Shown piece by piece: positions 1 through 8,791 of a DNA stretch of 64,000 nucleotides. A model generated the notes under the pieces. It did not search any database. It saw only the letters and a program-made list of their open reading frames with translations, and was not told the origin of the DNA. The DNA comes from JALNZF01 sp964447405 (GTDB taxonomy: Bacteria > Nitrospirota > UBA9217). Both the position numbers and the translations under genes were made by a program. The stretch's first letter is position 1, and every line of letters starts with the position of its first letter. The stretch lies in contig CAYUSP010000006.1 of NCBI GenBank assembly GCA_964447405.1, positions 1 through 64,000 on the forward strand, in the 5' to 3' direction.

Positions 1-46
1 CGTTTCTCGCCACATGATAGCTATTTCCCTTGACGGTGCCCTTTAA

Positions 47-1277
47 ATGGGTGACGCCCAAGTGACGCTTGTAGCAGCTATAGCAGCGAATCGTCATGGC
101 AACCTCTACACCGGCGCGAACACCGAGGACACACCTGCCATTGTCGAATCAACCGCATTTAAAAGCGGCGTCGTCATCGCCCCGGTAAACAAAATTGTAG
201 AAAAACTGCCTCGCGTGGACATCCCGGGCGACTGGGTTGACTTCTTTGTTAAAGCGCCAACACTTCATTACCTCGAACCACTTTTTACCCGTGATCCGCT
301 CGGCATTACCGAGGTGCAGATCATGATGGCCATGATGGCTATCAAGGGACTATACGCAGAGTACGGCATCACCCGCCTGAACCACGGCATCGGGTTCGAT
401 ACCGCGGCCATCGAACTGCTGCTCCCGACCTACGCCAGGGACCTGGGTCTCAAAGGGAAGGTTTGCACGCACTGGGCACTGAACCCGCATCCCACCCTCA
501 TTCCCGCGATCGAGGCTGGCCTTGTTGAGTCTGTCTACTCCTTCGGCTCCGAAGTCGGCATGGAGAAGTATGTCGAGTCCTGTCCTGACATCTTCTTCGT
601 AGGCCGTGACGGATCCATGCGGTCAAACCGCGCATTCTGCCAGGCAGCTGGCCATTATGCCTGCGACCTCTTCATCGGATCCACGCTCCAGATCGACCTC
701 GCGGGAAACAGTTCAACAGCGACCAAAGGCCGCATCTCCGGTTTCGGCGGCGCGCCGAACATGGGCTCTGATGCGCGCGGCAGGAGGCACGCTTCGCCTG
801 CATGGTTGAGAGCGGGAAAAGAAGCCAGAAAGTCTGCAGCTATGCCACGGGGGCAAAAAGCTCGTTGCTCAGATGGTAAGAACTTCAAAGAAGGGCAAGC
901 CGACTTTTGTAGAGCGGCTCGACGCCTGGGACCTCGCGGAGAGCGCAAATATGGATTTGCCGCCGGTGATGATCTACGGCGAAGATGTGACCCATATCAT
1001 CACCGAGGAAGGCATCGCCAATCTGTTGTTATGCGCCACAACTGAAGAGCGGGAGCAGGCAATTCGGGGTGTGGCGGGTGCGACGCCGGTAGGACTTGCG
1101 CGGGACAAACGCGTTGTGGAAAATCTGCGCGACAGGAAGGCGATACTCCGGCCGGAGGACCTTGGAATCCGGGAAGGCGATGCGACGCGGGAATTGCTTT
1201 CAGCAAAGACCTTTGAAGACCTGATCGAAATCTCTGGCGGACTCTACGCGCCGCCAGATCAATGTAGGATGAGATGA
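47..1277 (+). pseudogene. mdcA: Remnant of malonate decarboxylase alpha subunit (mdcA), frameshifted
   Basis: The two reading frames 47-~850 and ~850-1277 together encode a protein strongly resembling the C-terminal ~60% of MdcA, the acetyl-CoA:malonate CoA/ACP transferase subunit of malonate decarboxylase. Recognisable blocks are NLYTGANTEDTPAIVE, RLNHGIGFDTAAIELLLP and GSMRSNRAFCQ in the first frame, and SANMDLPPVMIYGEDVTHI and the native-looking end GGLYAPPDQ in the second. The frames join if one G is removed from the G5 run at 849-853. The first frame is preceded immediately by TAA at 44-46 and the N-terminal third is not seen in the 46 bases available. No other mdc gene follows. I infer a decayed orphan, although the G-run shift alone could be a sequencing error. 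Confidence 0.85.
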
Positions 1278-1519
1278 GGAGTACTTCCTGAACTAAACAC
1301 CAGTTGCAGACTCTGAAAATTACAAAGTACGCCTTGAAATTCCCATGATTAACACCGAGTTTTGCGTGTTAGTCAACTTGCATCAGATAATACCAAATTG
1401 CATGTTCGCCATTTTAGAAATGCAACGAATCCAAATGCTAATGAAGTTGCAGTATGCTTACAGTTATAAGGAAGTCTTACCTTTGCCGTCCCCATAATGA
1501 CTTGTTAACAACATAGGTA

Positions 1520-2764
1520 ATGTCCGCTATGCCTGATTCGAAAACGATTAAAATGTCATTCTGCTGTTTCCTATTTCCGGTCCTGCTTACTTCATGCATG
1601 GGATATTTCCCTTCGCGCTCAATTAGACCGCCGGACTTAATTCTGTCTTCTCTATCAGTGACTAATGAATCCGGGGTGCATCATGTGCTAGGGAGTAGCA
1701 AAAAAATCTGTCAACTTACCGGGGGCTTTGACTGGGAGAGAGACGAGTTTACGCTGAACCGGACCCCGATCATCGGCATCATGGGAACCGATCTCGGCTC
1801 GTCATTTGTGCATGAAGGCAAGACTTACTTTTTGTTCGGCGATACCGCGGGGCTGTCACTCTTTGGGGGGGACAGCATTGCGTATACGACCGATACGGAT
1901 CCCGAGCAATGCCTCAAACTCCAATTCCTGACCAATGCTGTAGGTAAGTTCAGATCCTTAAGCATTCCCGGCGTGTCTACCGGATTCATGGAGGTCCCGA
2001 TAGGCGGTTTCAGCGCAAACGGCAATATGTATATCATCTATACTACCGACGCCACGCTATTCACTCCGATGACTCGTTCAGTTCTAGCGCGCTCGAGCGA
2101 TAATGGGGAGCACTTCACACGCGTTTATGATCTTTCTCGCGAAAAGTTCATTAATGTTTCCCCAAGTGTCGTGGATCCAGCTCAGATCCCGGGTCTTCCC
2201 GTTGATTCCGGCGGGGGTGTGCTGATGTGGGGCAGCGGCGAGTACAGAAAAAGTTCACCTTATCTAGCATTTCTGCCGCTGAATAGTGTCGAGGATTCGA
2301 AGACGATACGCTATTATGCTGGTTTGAGCGAAGACGGGAAACCTCGCTGGACTGAACATGAGTCCAATGCTGAGGCACTGTTCAAACAGGCGTGCATCGG
2401 CGAGTTGTCAGCTACATGGAACCCTTTCATTCGTAAATGGCTGATACTATACAACTGCCCGAAGGGAATCTTTTTCCGGACGGCCGATGCGCCGTGGGGT
2501 CCCTGGTCCAAGCCTGGTATTCTGTTCAACCCATGGAGAGACGACGGCTTTTGCCACTTTATTCATGCAAGCTGGCTGTCGAATTGGTGCGATGCAGTGA
2601 ATGATTTGGGGCGGGGGTTCACTTCTGGCGGGGTATACGGGCCGTACATGCTTCCCAATTTTTTCAAGGGCACCGAGACGTCCACGACTATATATTATGT
2701 CCTTTCCACGTGGAACCCTTACCAGGTCGTTTTGATGAAATCGATACTCGAAATTCGCAATTAA
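1520..2764 (+). CDS. DUF4185-type lipoprotein
   Basis: 414-aa exported protein. The N-terminus has a hydrophobic stretch ending in a lipobox (LLTSC, Cys26), so it is probably a lipoprotein. The body contains repeated beta-strand blocks (GTDLGSSFVHEGKTYFLFGD, SIAYTTD, GGFSANGNMYIIYTTD, SATWNPFIRKWLILYN, APWGPWSKP) typical of the DUF4185 beta-propeller group, which is distantly related to glycoside hydrolase-like propellers. Substrate is unknown. No strong ribosome site precedes the first ATG, and Met4 or Met12 could be the start. The gene is more AT-rich than the window average and sits alone between the mdcA remnant and a toxin-antitoxin pair, so it may be acquired DNA. The 242 bases upstream hold nothing I recognise. 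Confidence 0.75.
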   Translation: MSAMPDSKTIKMSFCCFLFPVLLTSCMGYFPSRSIRPPDLILSSLSVTNESGVHHVLGSSKKICQLTGGFDWERDEFTLNRTPIIGIMGTDLGSSFVHEGKTYFLFGDTAGLSLFGGDSIAYTTDTDPEQCLKLQFLTNAVGKFRSLSIPGVSTGFMEVPIGGFSANGNMYIIYTTDATLFTPMTRSVLARSSDNGEHFTRVYDLSREKFINVSPSVVDPAQIPGLPVDSGGGVLMWGSGEYRKSSPYLAFLPLNSVEDSKTIRYYAGLSEDGKPRWTEHESNAEALFKQACIGELSATWNPFIRKWLILYNCPKGIFFRTADAPWGPWSKPGILFNPWRDDGFCHFIHASWLSNWCDAVNDLGRGFTSGGVYGPYMLPNFFKGTETSTTIYYVLSTWNPYQVVLMKSILEIRN

Positions 2765-2862
2765 TTGATGGGTTCAATGATGAGAAGTAAAATCCGACAA
2801 TAATTCTAATGAGGCGGGTCGAGTGAGTCGCGAAAAACACGCTCCTCACGCGCGCGTTAATT

Positions 2863-3123
2863 ATGAACAACACACTATCACTCATGATGCTGTCGTGTAT
2901 GGCGCTTTTCGCTATCTACGTCATAATTCGATTGTATACTCAAACACAAGCTGATTCAAAAACGGGCACCCTTGGAATATATATTATTGTTGGTGGGATA
3001 TTGGGTGCCATAATTGGCTGGTTTATTGGTTTACATTATTTTTATCACTCACAGTACGATCCTCAGATGACGATTTATACCGGCGCTATCGTCATTATTC
3101 TTTGCCGTCTTGATTGGTTCTAG
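2863..3123 (+). CDS. Small membrane protein, probably frameshifted near its end
   Basis: 86-aa hydrophobic protein with helices at about residues 5-25 and 37-60. I do not recognise a family. The final residues (IILCRLDWF) look unnatural. Moving to the next frame after YTGA gives a hydrophobic helix followed by a basic KHKK tail ending at the TAG at 3158-3160. The intact protein was therefore probably three-helix and ended at 3160, with a one-base indel near 3088-3095. The gene lies in the same AT-rich accessory patch as its neighbours and has no clear ribosome site. Confidence 0.45.
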   Translation: MNNTLSLMMLSCMALFAIYVIIRLYTQTQADSKTGTLGIYIIVGGILGAIIGWFIGLHYFYHSQYDPQMTIYTGAIVIILCRLDWF

Positions 3124-3232
3124 CTGTATGTTTGCTGGAGCAAGAAAACATAAAAAATAGCAGAGATTCTTAACCAATGTATCACTTTACTATCCCCATG
3201 TTCCGTAATCACCGATAGACCGAACTTATCCA

Positions 3233-3261
3233 TTGACATCTTGTAGCCACACGGATACAAT
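3233..3261 (+). promoter_or_regulatory. Sigma70 promoter of the toxin-antitoxin pair
   Basis: TTGACA at 3233-3238, 17-nt spacer, TACAAT at 3256-3261. Only five bases separate the -10 box from the toxin ATG at 3267, so the transcript should begin at or inside the start codon (leaderless). Confidence 0.75.
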
Positions 3262-3266
3262 ATAAC

Positions 3267-3557
3267 ATGTTTGAAATCCGCAAAACTGACACCTATGTTC
3301 ATTGGTTGGACAGCCTGCGCGACATTAAAGCACGTGCGCGCGTTTTGGCACGTGTCGAACGGCTGGCATCCGGCAATCCGGGTGATGTCAAACCAGTGGG
3401 CGAAGGCGTTTCCGAATTGCGGATCGATTATGGTCCCGGATACCGGGTGTATTACACGATGCGTGGCCGTACATTGATAATCTTGCTGGCCGGTGGAGAT
3501 AAACGGACCCAAGCCGCTGATATCAAGACAGCGTTACGCCTTGCAATCAATCTGTAG
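3267..3557 (+). CDS. RelE/ParE-superfamily toxin (HigB-like, TIGR02683 type)
   Basis: 96-aa protein matching the phage Gp49-like/HigB addiction-module killer group within the RelE/ParE fold. Markers are the opening FEIRKTDTYVHWLDSLRD, the block GVSELRIDYGPGYRVYY and the C-terminal LLAGGDKRTQAADI. Known members are ribosome-dependent mRNA interferases or related growth inhibitors. It comes first in a two-gene operon, 9 bp ahead of the antitoxin, the usual order for this subtype. It has no Shine-Dalgarno sequence; a consensus promoter abuts the ATG. The antitoxin has a strong AGGAGG, which would favour antitoxin translation. The full-length family size suggests an intact module. Confidence 0.9.
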   Translation: MFEIRKTDTYVHWLDSLRDIKARARVLARVERLASGNPGDVKPVGEGVSELRIDYGPGYRVYYTMRGRTLIILLAGGDKRTQAADIKTALRLAINL

Positions 3558-3566
3558 GAGGGCATT

Positions 3567-3878
3567 ATGAGTCAGACAAAAGCCAAAACCAAAACAACGC
3601 GGTACGATGTTGCCGAACATCTTCGTACCCCGGAGGAAATGGCCGCATATCTTGAGGCATGTTTTGAGGAGGCCAAAGGCGATGCCGCATTCATTGCCAA
3701 GGCACTGGGCGATATTGCCCGCGCAAAAGGGATGGCGCAGGTCGCACGCGACTCCGGTTTATCACGCGAAAGTCTCTATAAAGCGCTTTCCGGAGAACGT
3801 AGTCCCGATTTCGACACCATCCTCAAGGTCATGGATGCGCTCGGCTTGAAACTGCATGCCGAAGCATCGCATAGCTAA
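3567..3878 (+). CDS. HigA-type antitoxin (TIGR02684 addiction-module antidote)
   Basis: 103-aa DNA-binding antitoxin partner of the upstream toxin. The N-terminus carries the RTPEEMAAYLEACFEEA block of this family. The C-terminal half is a helix-turn-helix (MAQVARDSGLSRESLYKALSGE, residues ~56-77, followed by FDTILKVMDALGLKL). In such modules the antitoxin neutralises the toxin by direct binding and represses the shared promoter. A strong TAGGAGG lies 7 nt ahead of the ATG. A 7-bp stem (ACTCGCC/GGCGAGT, 3909-3929) after the stop could end the operon, although it lacks a T-run. Confidence 0.9.
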   Translation: MSQTKAKTKTTRYDVAEHLRTPEEMAAYLEACFEEAKGDAAFIAKALGDIARAKGMAQVARDSGLSRESLYKALSGERSPDFDTILKVMDALGLKLHAEASHS

Positions 3879-3908
3879 TCACGCATATCAACCCGGGGAT
3901 CCACATCG

Positions 3909-4067
3909 ACTCGCCAAAAAGCGGCGAGTGACGCGCGTATTCTCCCGGCGCTTCGCGCCGCGAGAATACCGGAGCTGAGCCATGCGTCTGTCCCAGCGAA
4001 AAACGCGCCGGGAGAACCAGACGCTCGAAACCAATGGCCCTGCGGGCCATGGCTCAGCTCCGGTATT
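3909..4067. repeat. Nested inverted-repeat cluster in a 476-bp gene-free stretch
   Basis: The gene-free interval 3879-4354 contains several nested palindromes: ACTCGCC/GGCGAGT (3909-3915/3923-3929); TCTCCCGGCGC (3941-3951) paired with GCGCCGGGAGA (4005-4015); GTATTCTC...GAGAATAC around a CGGCG-CTTCG-CGCCG hairpin (3937-3969); and a perfect 20-bp inverted repeat, 3965-3984 with 4048-4067. Inside is GGCCC-TGC-GGGCC (4036-4048). The arms can fold in mutually exclusive ways. It resembles a REP/MITE-like element or a transcript end; no flanking target duplication was spotted. The rest of the interval (4070-4354) shows nothing I can name. Confidence 0.8.
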
Positions 4068-4354
4068 CATGTGCAAGTTACAACCAGTATCTTACTGTCA
4101 AATGCTATATCACCGAATCCATAGTTGTAAATGAGGTCTGCAACTTGCGGTTAACCCTTCCACCTCTTTCCAGCCCATCCTCACTGCAAGGACCGCATCC
4201 CCAATGACCTGTTTGACCGTTCTTAGTAAACTCAGTCAAACACGAATATTCTCTTGCATTCTAGACATAGAAGGCTGTATTATTTTGCAACATTTAGTCG
4301 GCATAAAATCGTGACGGGCCGGCAAATCCATTCTGAACGACGGATATAAAAACT

Positions 4355-4882
4355 TTGACCTTAGCACACCGCATCCTAATCCTTATCGTGTTATTCGCTA
4401 TGCAGATCCTGGCGCCGTCAACCAGCCAGGCAGAAGAGTCGAACTGCGCCGCGTGCCATGATTCTCTCGCTACAGGCAAAAGCGTCCATGCTGCTGTCTC
4501 GATGGGATGCTCTGCATGCCATACTGGCGTTGACGCGACAGACGTGCCGCACAAGATAACCAACAGGAATCCGAAAGGACTTTCCACCAAGATGCGCGAG
4601 CTCTGTTACGGCTGCCATGACCGGACGCCCTTCATGAAGAAAACAGTCCACGGCGCGGTCCTGCTCGGCTGCACCAGTTGCCACAACCCGCATGCGTCCG
4701 ATCATGCCCACCTCCTGAAGGAGGAAATCCCCCAGTTGTGCCTCACCTGCCATGGAGAGCGCATCGCGGCGCAGCTGGGCAAAACACATGCCCTGACCGG
4801 GAATGAGGTCTGCTCGACCTGCCATAATCCGCACGCCACTGCCGCCCCGAAGCTCGTTGAATCTGGCCACACAACAATGTAA
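4355..4882 (+). CDS. Periplasmic hexahaem c-type cytochrome
   Basis: 175-aa protein with a signal peptide (hydrophobic residues ~7-20, cleavage likely after SQA, residue 26) and six CxxCH haem-binding motifs at residues 31-35, 52-56, 84-88, 106-110, 129-133 and 153-157. The later ones (CTSCHNPH, CSTCHNPH) are typical of the doubled-CXXCH family. Its expected role is periplasmic electron transfer. No partner oxidoreductase lies next to it, so donor and acceptor are unknown. The start is a TTG, with only a weak ACGGA upstream; no in-frame ATG precedes the signal peptide. It stands alone between the repeat cluster and a convergent permease gene. Confidence 0.9.
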   Translation: MTLAHRILILIVLFAMQILAPSTSQAEESNCAACHDSLATGKSVHAAVSMGCSACHTGVDATDVPHKITNRNPKGLSTKMRELCYGCHDRTPFMKKTVHGAVLLGCTSCHNPHASDHAHLLKEEIPQLCLTCHGERIAAQLGKTHALTGNEVCSTCHNPHATAAPKLVESGHTTM

Positions 4883-5098
4883 CCGAAATCTGCCCCCCCT
4901 TCAGCGTCAGTCGATGAGACTGGATACTTTTGCTTACTCTTTCCCCAACCTAATTTGAAATCAGCTCGGGTAGATAGGCCTGTTGGCTGCTGATGATTGC
5001 TATTCAATTTATCAAGGGATGGGCAATCAGGAAGTCAAATTCTACTCTCGAACACATCTTGGCGGTCTCCAGCATGTCTTTTCGGCTGGCAATGCGGC

Positions 5099-5860
5099 TC
5101 ATCGCATGAAATAGACCAACGCAACCATTAGCCCGACACCTATAACGATCCAGCGAAGGATGATGGGTTTTATCCTGCCCGCTACCCGGCCGCCGAGCAC
5201 GCCGCCTGCAAGGGCGCCCACGGCCATGACCGCGGCTGCGGGCCAAAGGACCTTTCCGGAAAAGAGAAAGAAAACGGCAGCTGCGGCGTTGATGATAAAA
5301 GAGAGCGACTGCTTCAGCGCATTCAGCCGCGTGAGCGAGTCTTCGAGCGCCAGACCCAGCACTGCAAGCATCATCACACCGAGTCCGGCTCCGAAATATC
5401 CGCCATAGATCGCGGCAGGGAAGATCAGCACCATGGACCAGGCCTCATGCAAATGGCGGTGCCTAGTATCGCTCATGCGTGCCAAGACCCAGTTCCGCAT
5501 CTGATCCTGAAAAGCCAGCAGGACCACCGCGGTCAGTATCAGATACGGGATCAGCTTCCGGAACAGCATGTCGCTCGTATACAGGAGCAGGATGCCGCCA
5601 AGAATGCCGCCAATCATGCCCGTGGGAAGAAGCAGCCACATCCGTCCTGCCTGCCCCCTCAGGTCCGCTCTCTGGGCCAACGTGCCGCCGATGAAGCCCG
5701 GACATAGGGCGACAGTATTTGTGATGTTCGCGACAACAGGCGTGACGCCGACCGCGGTCAGCATGGGGAATGTGATGAGCGTACCGCCACCGGCAAGCGC
5801 ATTCACGAAACCGCCGGCAACGGCAGCAGATCCGATCAAAAGGTATTCAATTCCATCCAT
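5099..5860 (-). CDS. TauE/SafE-family permease (DUF81)
   Basis: 253-aa integral membrane protein with about eight hydrophobic helices and the diagnostic N-terminal glycine-rich block AGGFVNALAGGGTLITFP, repeated in degenerate form in the second half (AIYGGYFGAGLGVMMLAVLG). TauE/SafE proteins export or import small organic or sulfur anions such as sulfoacetate or sulfite. In a sulfate-respiring host, sulfite or a sulfonate is an attractive substrate, but nothing in the sequence fixes it. Translation starts at ATG 5860 behind a modest TAGGA. It is monocistronic; 339 bases of repeat-like DNA separate it from guaA. Confidence 0.88.
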   Translation of the reverse strand: MDGIEYLLIGSAAVAGGFVNALAGGGTLITFPMLTAVGVTPVVANITNTVALCPGFIGGTLAQRADLRGQAGRMWLLLPTGMIGGILGGILLLYTSDMLFRKLIPYLILTAVVLLAFQDQMRNWVLARMSDTRHRHLHEAWSMVLIFPAAIYGGYFGAGLGVMMLAVLGLALEDSLTRLNALKQSLSFIINAAAAVFFLFSGKVLWPAAAVMAVGALAGGVLGGRVAGRIKPIILRWIVIGVGLMVALVYFMR

Positions 5861-5882
5861 AGAATCCTAGAAGAAGCATTTG

Positions 5883-6021
5883 GGCCGCAGATCAGATCGG
5901 ATAAACGCAGATAAAGACATGCAAAAAAATCTTAGGCTGGTGAAAAACGCACCAAGTTGGTGAAGGTTCTTTTCAAACTATTGACCGGTTAATCAGCGAA
6001 TATCCGCGTTCATCAGCGGCC
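5883..6021. repeat. Imperfect inverted intergenic repeat
   Basis: The gene-free stretch 5861-6199 holds GGCCGCAGAT...GGATAAACGCAGATAAA (from 5883) and its imperfect inverse TATCCGCGTTCATCAGCGGCC (ending 6021), followed by a CGC/AAAG-rich stretch (6060-6135) resembling the one at 32134-32241. These look like degenerate copies of non-coding dispersed repeats common in such genomes. No coding potential was seen. Confidence 0.5.
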
Positions 6022-6199
6022 AACCGCCGTTTTCAAGATCATTGTTTACGCGCCCTTCAAAAGCAAAGAGCGCTAAGGAAGTCGGGATCTCTTTCTTAAA
6101 AGTCTCCTTCGCGTCCTTCGCGCCCTCGCGGTTCAATATTCTTTTTTAACTGCCTTTTCGAAATGTCCCCTTTTCGCCTTATCCCCGCGTCCGTACTGC

Positions 6200-7750
6200 C
6201 TACTCCCACTCGATGGTGCTCGGTGGTTTGGACGAGATGTCGAAGACCACGCGGTTCACACCTTTTACTTCATTAATGATCCTGTTCGACATGATGCCTA
6301 ACAGGTCATAGGGAATCTTCGCCCAGTCAGCGGTCATGCCGTCCTGGCTTGTGACCGCGCGAATGGCAACCACGTTCTCATACGTCCGCTCATCGCCCAT
6401 GACGCCCACGGTCTTGATCGGCAGCAGCACGGCAAAGGACTGCCAGATTTCTTTATAGAGGCCGGCCTTCTTTATTTCCTCGATCACGATGGCATCTGCC
6501 TCTCGCAGGAGAGCAGTCCGCGCCTCGGTCACTTCACCGAGAATGCGGATGGCAAGGCCCGGACCGGGAAAGGGCTGGCGGTCGATGATATCGTCGGGCA
6601 TCTTCATCTCGCGGCCGATGGCCCGCACTTCGTCCTTGAAGAGTTCCCGCAGCGGTTCCACCAGTTTCAGTTTCATTTTCTCGGGAAGGCCGCCCACGTT
6701 ATGGTGCGACTTGATGATGGCTGACGGGCCCTTGAAAGAAACGCTTTCGATCACGTCCGGATAGAGCGTGCCCTGCACCAGGAACTGCGCCCCCCCTACT
6801 GCATGGGCTTCACGCTCGAACACATCGATAAAGGTGTTGCCGATGATCTTGCGCTTTTTCTCCGGGTCCTCGACCCCTTTGAGCCTGGCGAGAAATTCCG
6901 CGGACGCGTCCACATATTTGAGGTTCAGCCCCATGTCCTTGAACGTATGCTGCACCTTCTCAGCTTCATCCTTGCGAAGAACGCCATTGTTCACAAAAAT
7001 ACAGGTGAGCTGCTTGCCGATTGCCTTGTACACCAGCACAGCCGCGACCGAGGAGTCTACTCCGCCCGACAGGCCGCATACTGCCTGGTTGCCACCAACT
7101 GCCCTGCGTATCTCGCCCACGGAATAATCCACAAAGGAAGCCATGGTCCAGGTCGGTTCGCATTTGCAGATACCGTACACAAAGTTTCTGAGGATCTGGA
7201 CGCCCTGCGGCGTATGCACCACCTCAGGGTGGAACTGGACGCCATAGAACTTCCGCTTCTCGTCAGCCATGGCTGCCGTTGGCGAGTTGTCTGTGTGTGC
7301 GCTCGGATGAAACCCTTCGGGCATCTTTTCGATGCGGTCACCGTGGCTCATCCACACGACGGCCTTGCCCGCTTCACCAATGCCGGCAAACAGGCCTTCA
7401 CCTTTGTGCAGGTTCAGCTCTGCCCGGCCGTATTCACGCTTTTGAGATTTCGCGACTGACCCTCCCAGAATATGCGTCAGGAGCTGCATGCCGTAGCAGA
7501 TGCCGAGCACGGGCACACCGAGTTCGAGATGCGCCTTGTCAATCAACGGTGCTCCGCTGTCATACACGCTCGATGGTCCGCCGGAAAGGATCAGCCCCTT
7601 CGGGCGGAAGGCCTTAACCTTTTCGAGCCCCGCGTTGTAGGGGAAGATTTCACAATAGACCTTGGACTCGCGCACCCTGCGGGCGATCAACTGCGTGTAT
7701 TGAGATCCGAAGTCGAGGATCAGTATTCGTTCGCTATGAATATCGGACAA
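6200..7750 (-). CDS. guaA: GMP synthase (glutamine-hydrolysing)
   Basis: 516-aa full-length GuaA converting XMP to GMP with glutamine and ATP. The class I glutamine amidotransferase domain (residues 1-~200) shows the nucleophile in CYGMQL (Cys85) and the His174/Glu176 pair in VQFHPEV. The ATP-pyrophosphatase domain carries the P-loop SGGVDSS (228-234). The dimerisation domain contains FPGPGLAIRILG and ends in the invariant STIEWE. The start is TTG 7750-7748, supported by AAAGGAG 7 nt upstream; no upstream ATG fits. Housekeeping purine synthesis; no guaB next to it. Confidence 0.98.
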   Translation of the reverse strand: MSDIHSERILILDFGSQYTQLIARRVRESKVYCEIFPYNAGLEKVKAFRPKGLILSGGPSSVYDSGAPLIDKAHLELGVPVLGICYGMQLLTHILGGSVAKSQKREYGRAELNLHKGEGLFAGIGEAGKAVVWMSHGDRIEKMPEGFHPSAHTDNSPTAAMADEKRKFYGVQFHPEVVHTPQGVQILRNFVYGICKCEPTWTMASFVDYSVGEIRRAVGGNQAVCGLSGGVDSSVAAVLVYKAIGKQLTCIFVNNGVLRKDEAEKVQHTFKDMGLNLKYVDASAEFLARLKGVEDPEKKRKIIGNTFIDVFEREAHAVGGAQFLVQGTLYPDVIESVSFKGPSAIIKSHHNVGGLPEKMKLKLVEPLRELFKDEVRAIGREMKMPDDIIDRQPFPGPGLAIRILGEVTEARTALLREADAIVIEEIKKAGLYKEIWQSFAVLLPIKTVGVMGDERTYENVVAIRAVTSQDGMTADWAKIPYDLLGIMSNRIINEVKGVNRVVFDISSKPPSTIEWE

Positions 7751-7840
7751 GAGATGCTCCTTTCCAATGCTGAAGTAGGGCCATATTACCCCATGCAGCG
7801 AAGACCTGTCAATCTGAACATGTTCCTGTAAAAACTCGCC

Positions 7841-7870
7841 TTGACAATCTGCTCACCCGCCGTCTATTAT
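7841..7870 (+). promoter_or_regulatory. Strong sigma70 promoter directly upstream of an HD gene
   Basis: TTGACA 7841-7846, 18-nt spacer, TATTAT 7865-7870. The GTG start at 7880 is nine bases beyond the -10 box. An upstream in-frame TTG at 7841 is the -35 box itself, so it is not the start codon. Confidence 0.75.
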
Positions 7871-7879
7871 AAAAACATC

Positions 7880-8644
7880 GTGACACAAGCCGCATATCAA
7901 AAACTCAGGAGCAGCGCGCTTAAACTTGCCCGTGCGCTTCCTGCTCCGTCATTTTACGAAGTGCATTCCGCCCATGTGCGGTCCGCCGAAGAGGCCCTCA
8001 TTCGCCACGATTTTATCCTCCAATGCCGCGCCTATCTGGATGAATCGCAGATGGAATGCGCCCATGGCCTCTGTCACTGCGAAGCAGTGGCACGGGATGC
8101 GGGTGTGATCGTCCTGATCGAAGCCGGTTTTCTGAACCTGGACCGGGTGGATACTGAGCGTTTGTTCCTCAGCGCGGTCATTGCCGGGCTCCTGCACGAT
8201 ATCAAGCGCAAAGAAGCTGATCATGCGGTCCGAGGGAGCATCGAGTCGGAAAAGATCCTGAGCAGGCTCGGCATGGACTTACGGGAGCGGCAGTACATTG
8301 CTGACGCGATCAGGAACCACGAGGCATTTCAGGAGACCTTTGAGCGGGATGACAGGGCGGGGCAACTTGTGAGCGACGCGCTCTACGACGCAGACAAATT
8401 CCGTTGGGGGCCCGAGAATTTCAGCACCACGCTCTGGCTCATGGTGGAGGCGCGGAATACGCCCATCGAAGCGTTGCATCGCTCATTCCGGGAAAAGATG
8501 AAGGGCATCGAAAAGATCAAAGACACGTTCCGGACCAATACGGGGAAAAGGTACGGCCCGGAGTTCATTGACCAGGGGATTGCGATTGGGAATGCGATCT
8601 ATGACGAGATGAGCATTTTGATTTTTGGCGGGCATCTCCCGTGA
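7880..8644 (+). CDS. HD-domain metal-dependent phosphohydrolase-like protein
   Basis: 254-aa protein with the HD signature: first His in CAHGLCHCEAVARDA, HD pair in AGLLHDIKRKEADHA, and later metal-site residues in ALYDADKFRWGPEN. HD proteins hydrolyse phosphate esters of nucleotides or second messengers; the substrate here is unknown. I set the start at GTG 7880 because the longer frame begins inside the promoter's -35 box and no Shine-Dalgarno sequence is present, suggesting near-leaderless translation. It is divergent from guaA. Two further, non-identical HD proteins occur at 9767 and 30700. Confidence 0.8.
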   Translation: MTQAAYQKLRSSALKLARALPAPSFYEVHSAHVRSAEEALIRHDFILQCRAYLDESQMECAHGLCHCEAVARDAGVIVLIEAGFLNLDRVDTERLFLSAVIAGLLHDIKRKEADHAVRGSIESEKILSRLGMDLRERQYIADAIRNHEAFQETFERDDRAGQLVSDALYDADKFRWGPENFSTTLWLMVEARNTPIEALHRSFREKMKGIEKIKDTFRTNTGKRYGPEFIDQGIAIGNAIYDEMSILIFGGHLP

Positions 8645-8791
8645 GGGTCCCCATACCCTGTTGATCGATCGTCATCTGTATGTAAAGGAAACAGCCTGTT
8701 TCCGGCACATCATAATTTGTGTTTACTCATTCCACAGCCTTCAGTCCCATACATACGTGCGGCAAACGCTGCCTCGCATTCACAACCTGCT

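Noticed and set aside
47..1277. Functional malonate decarboxylase operon
   Set aside because: Only an interrupted alpha subunit is present and no mdcB-H genes follow.
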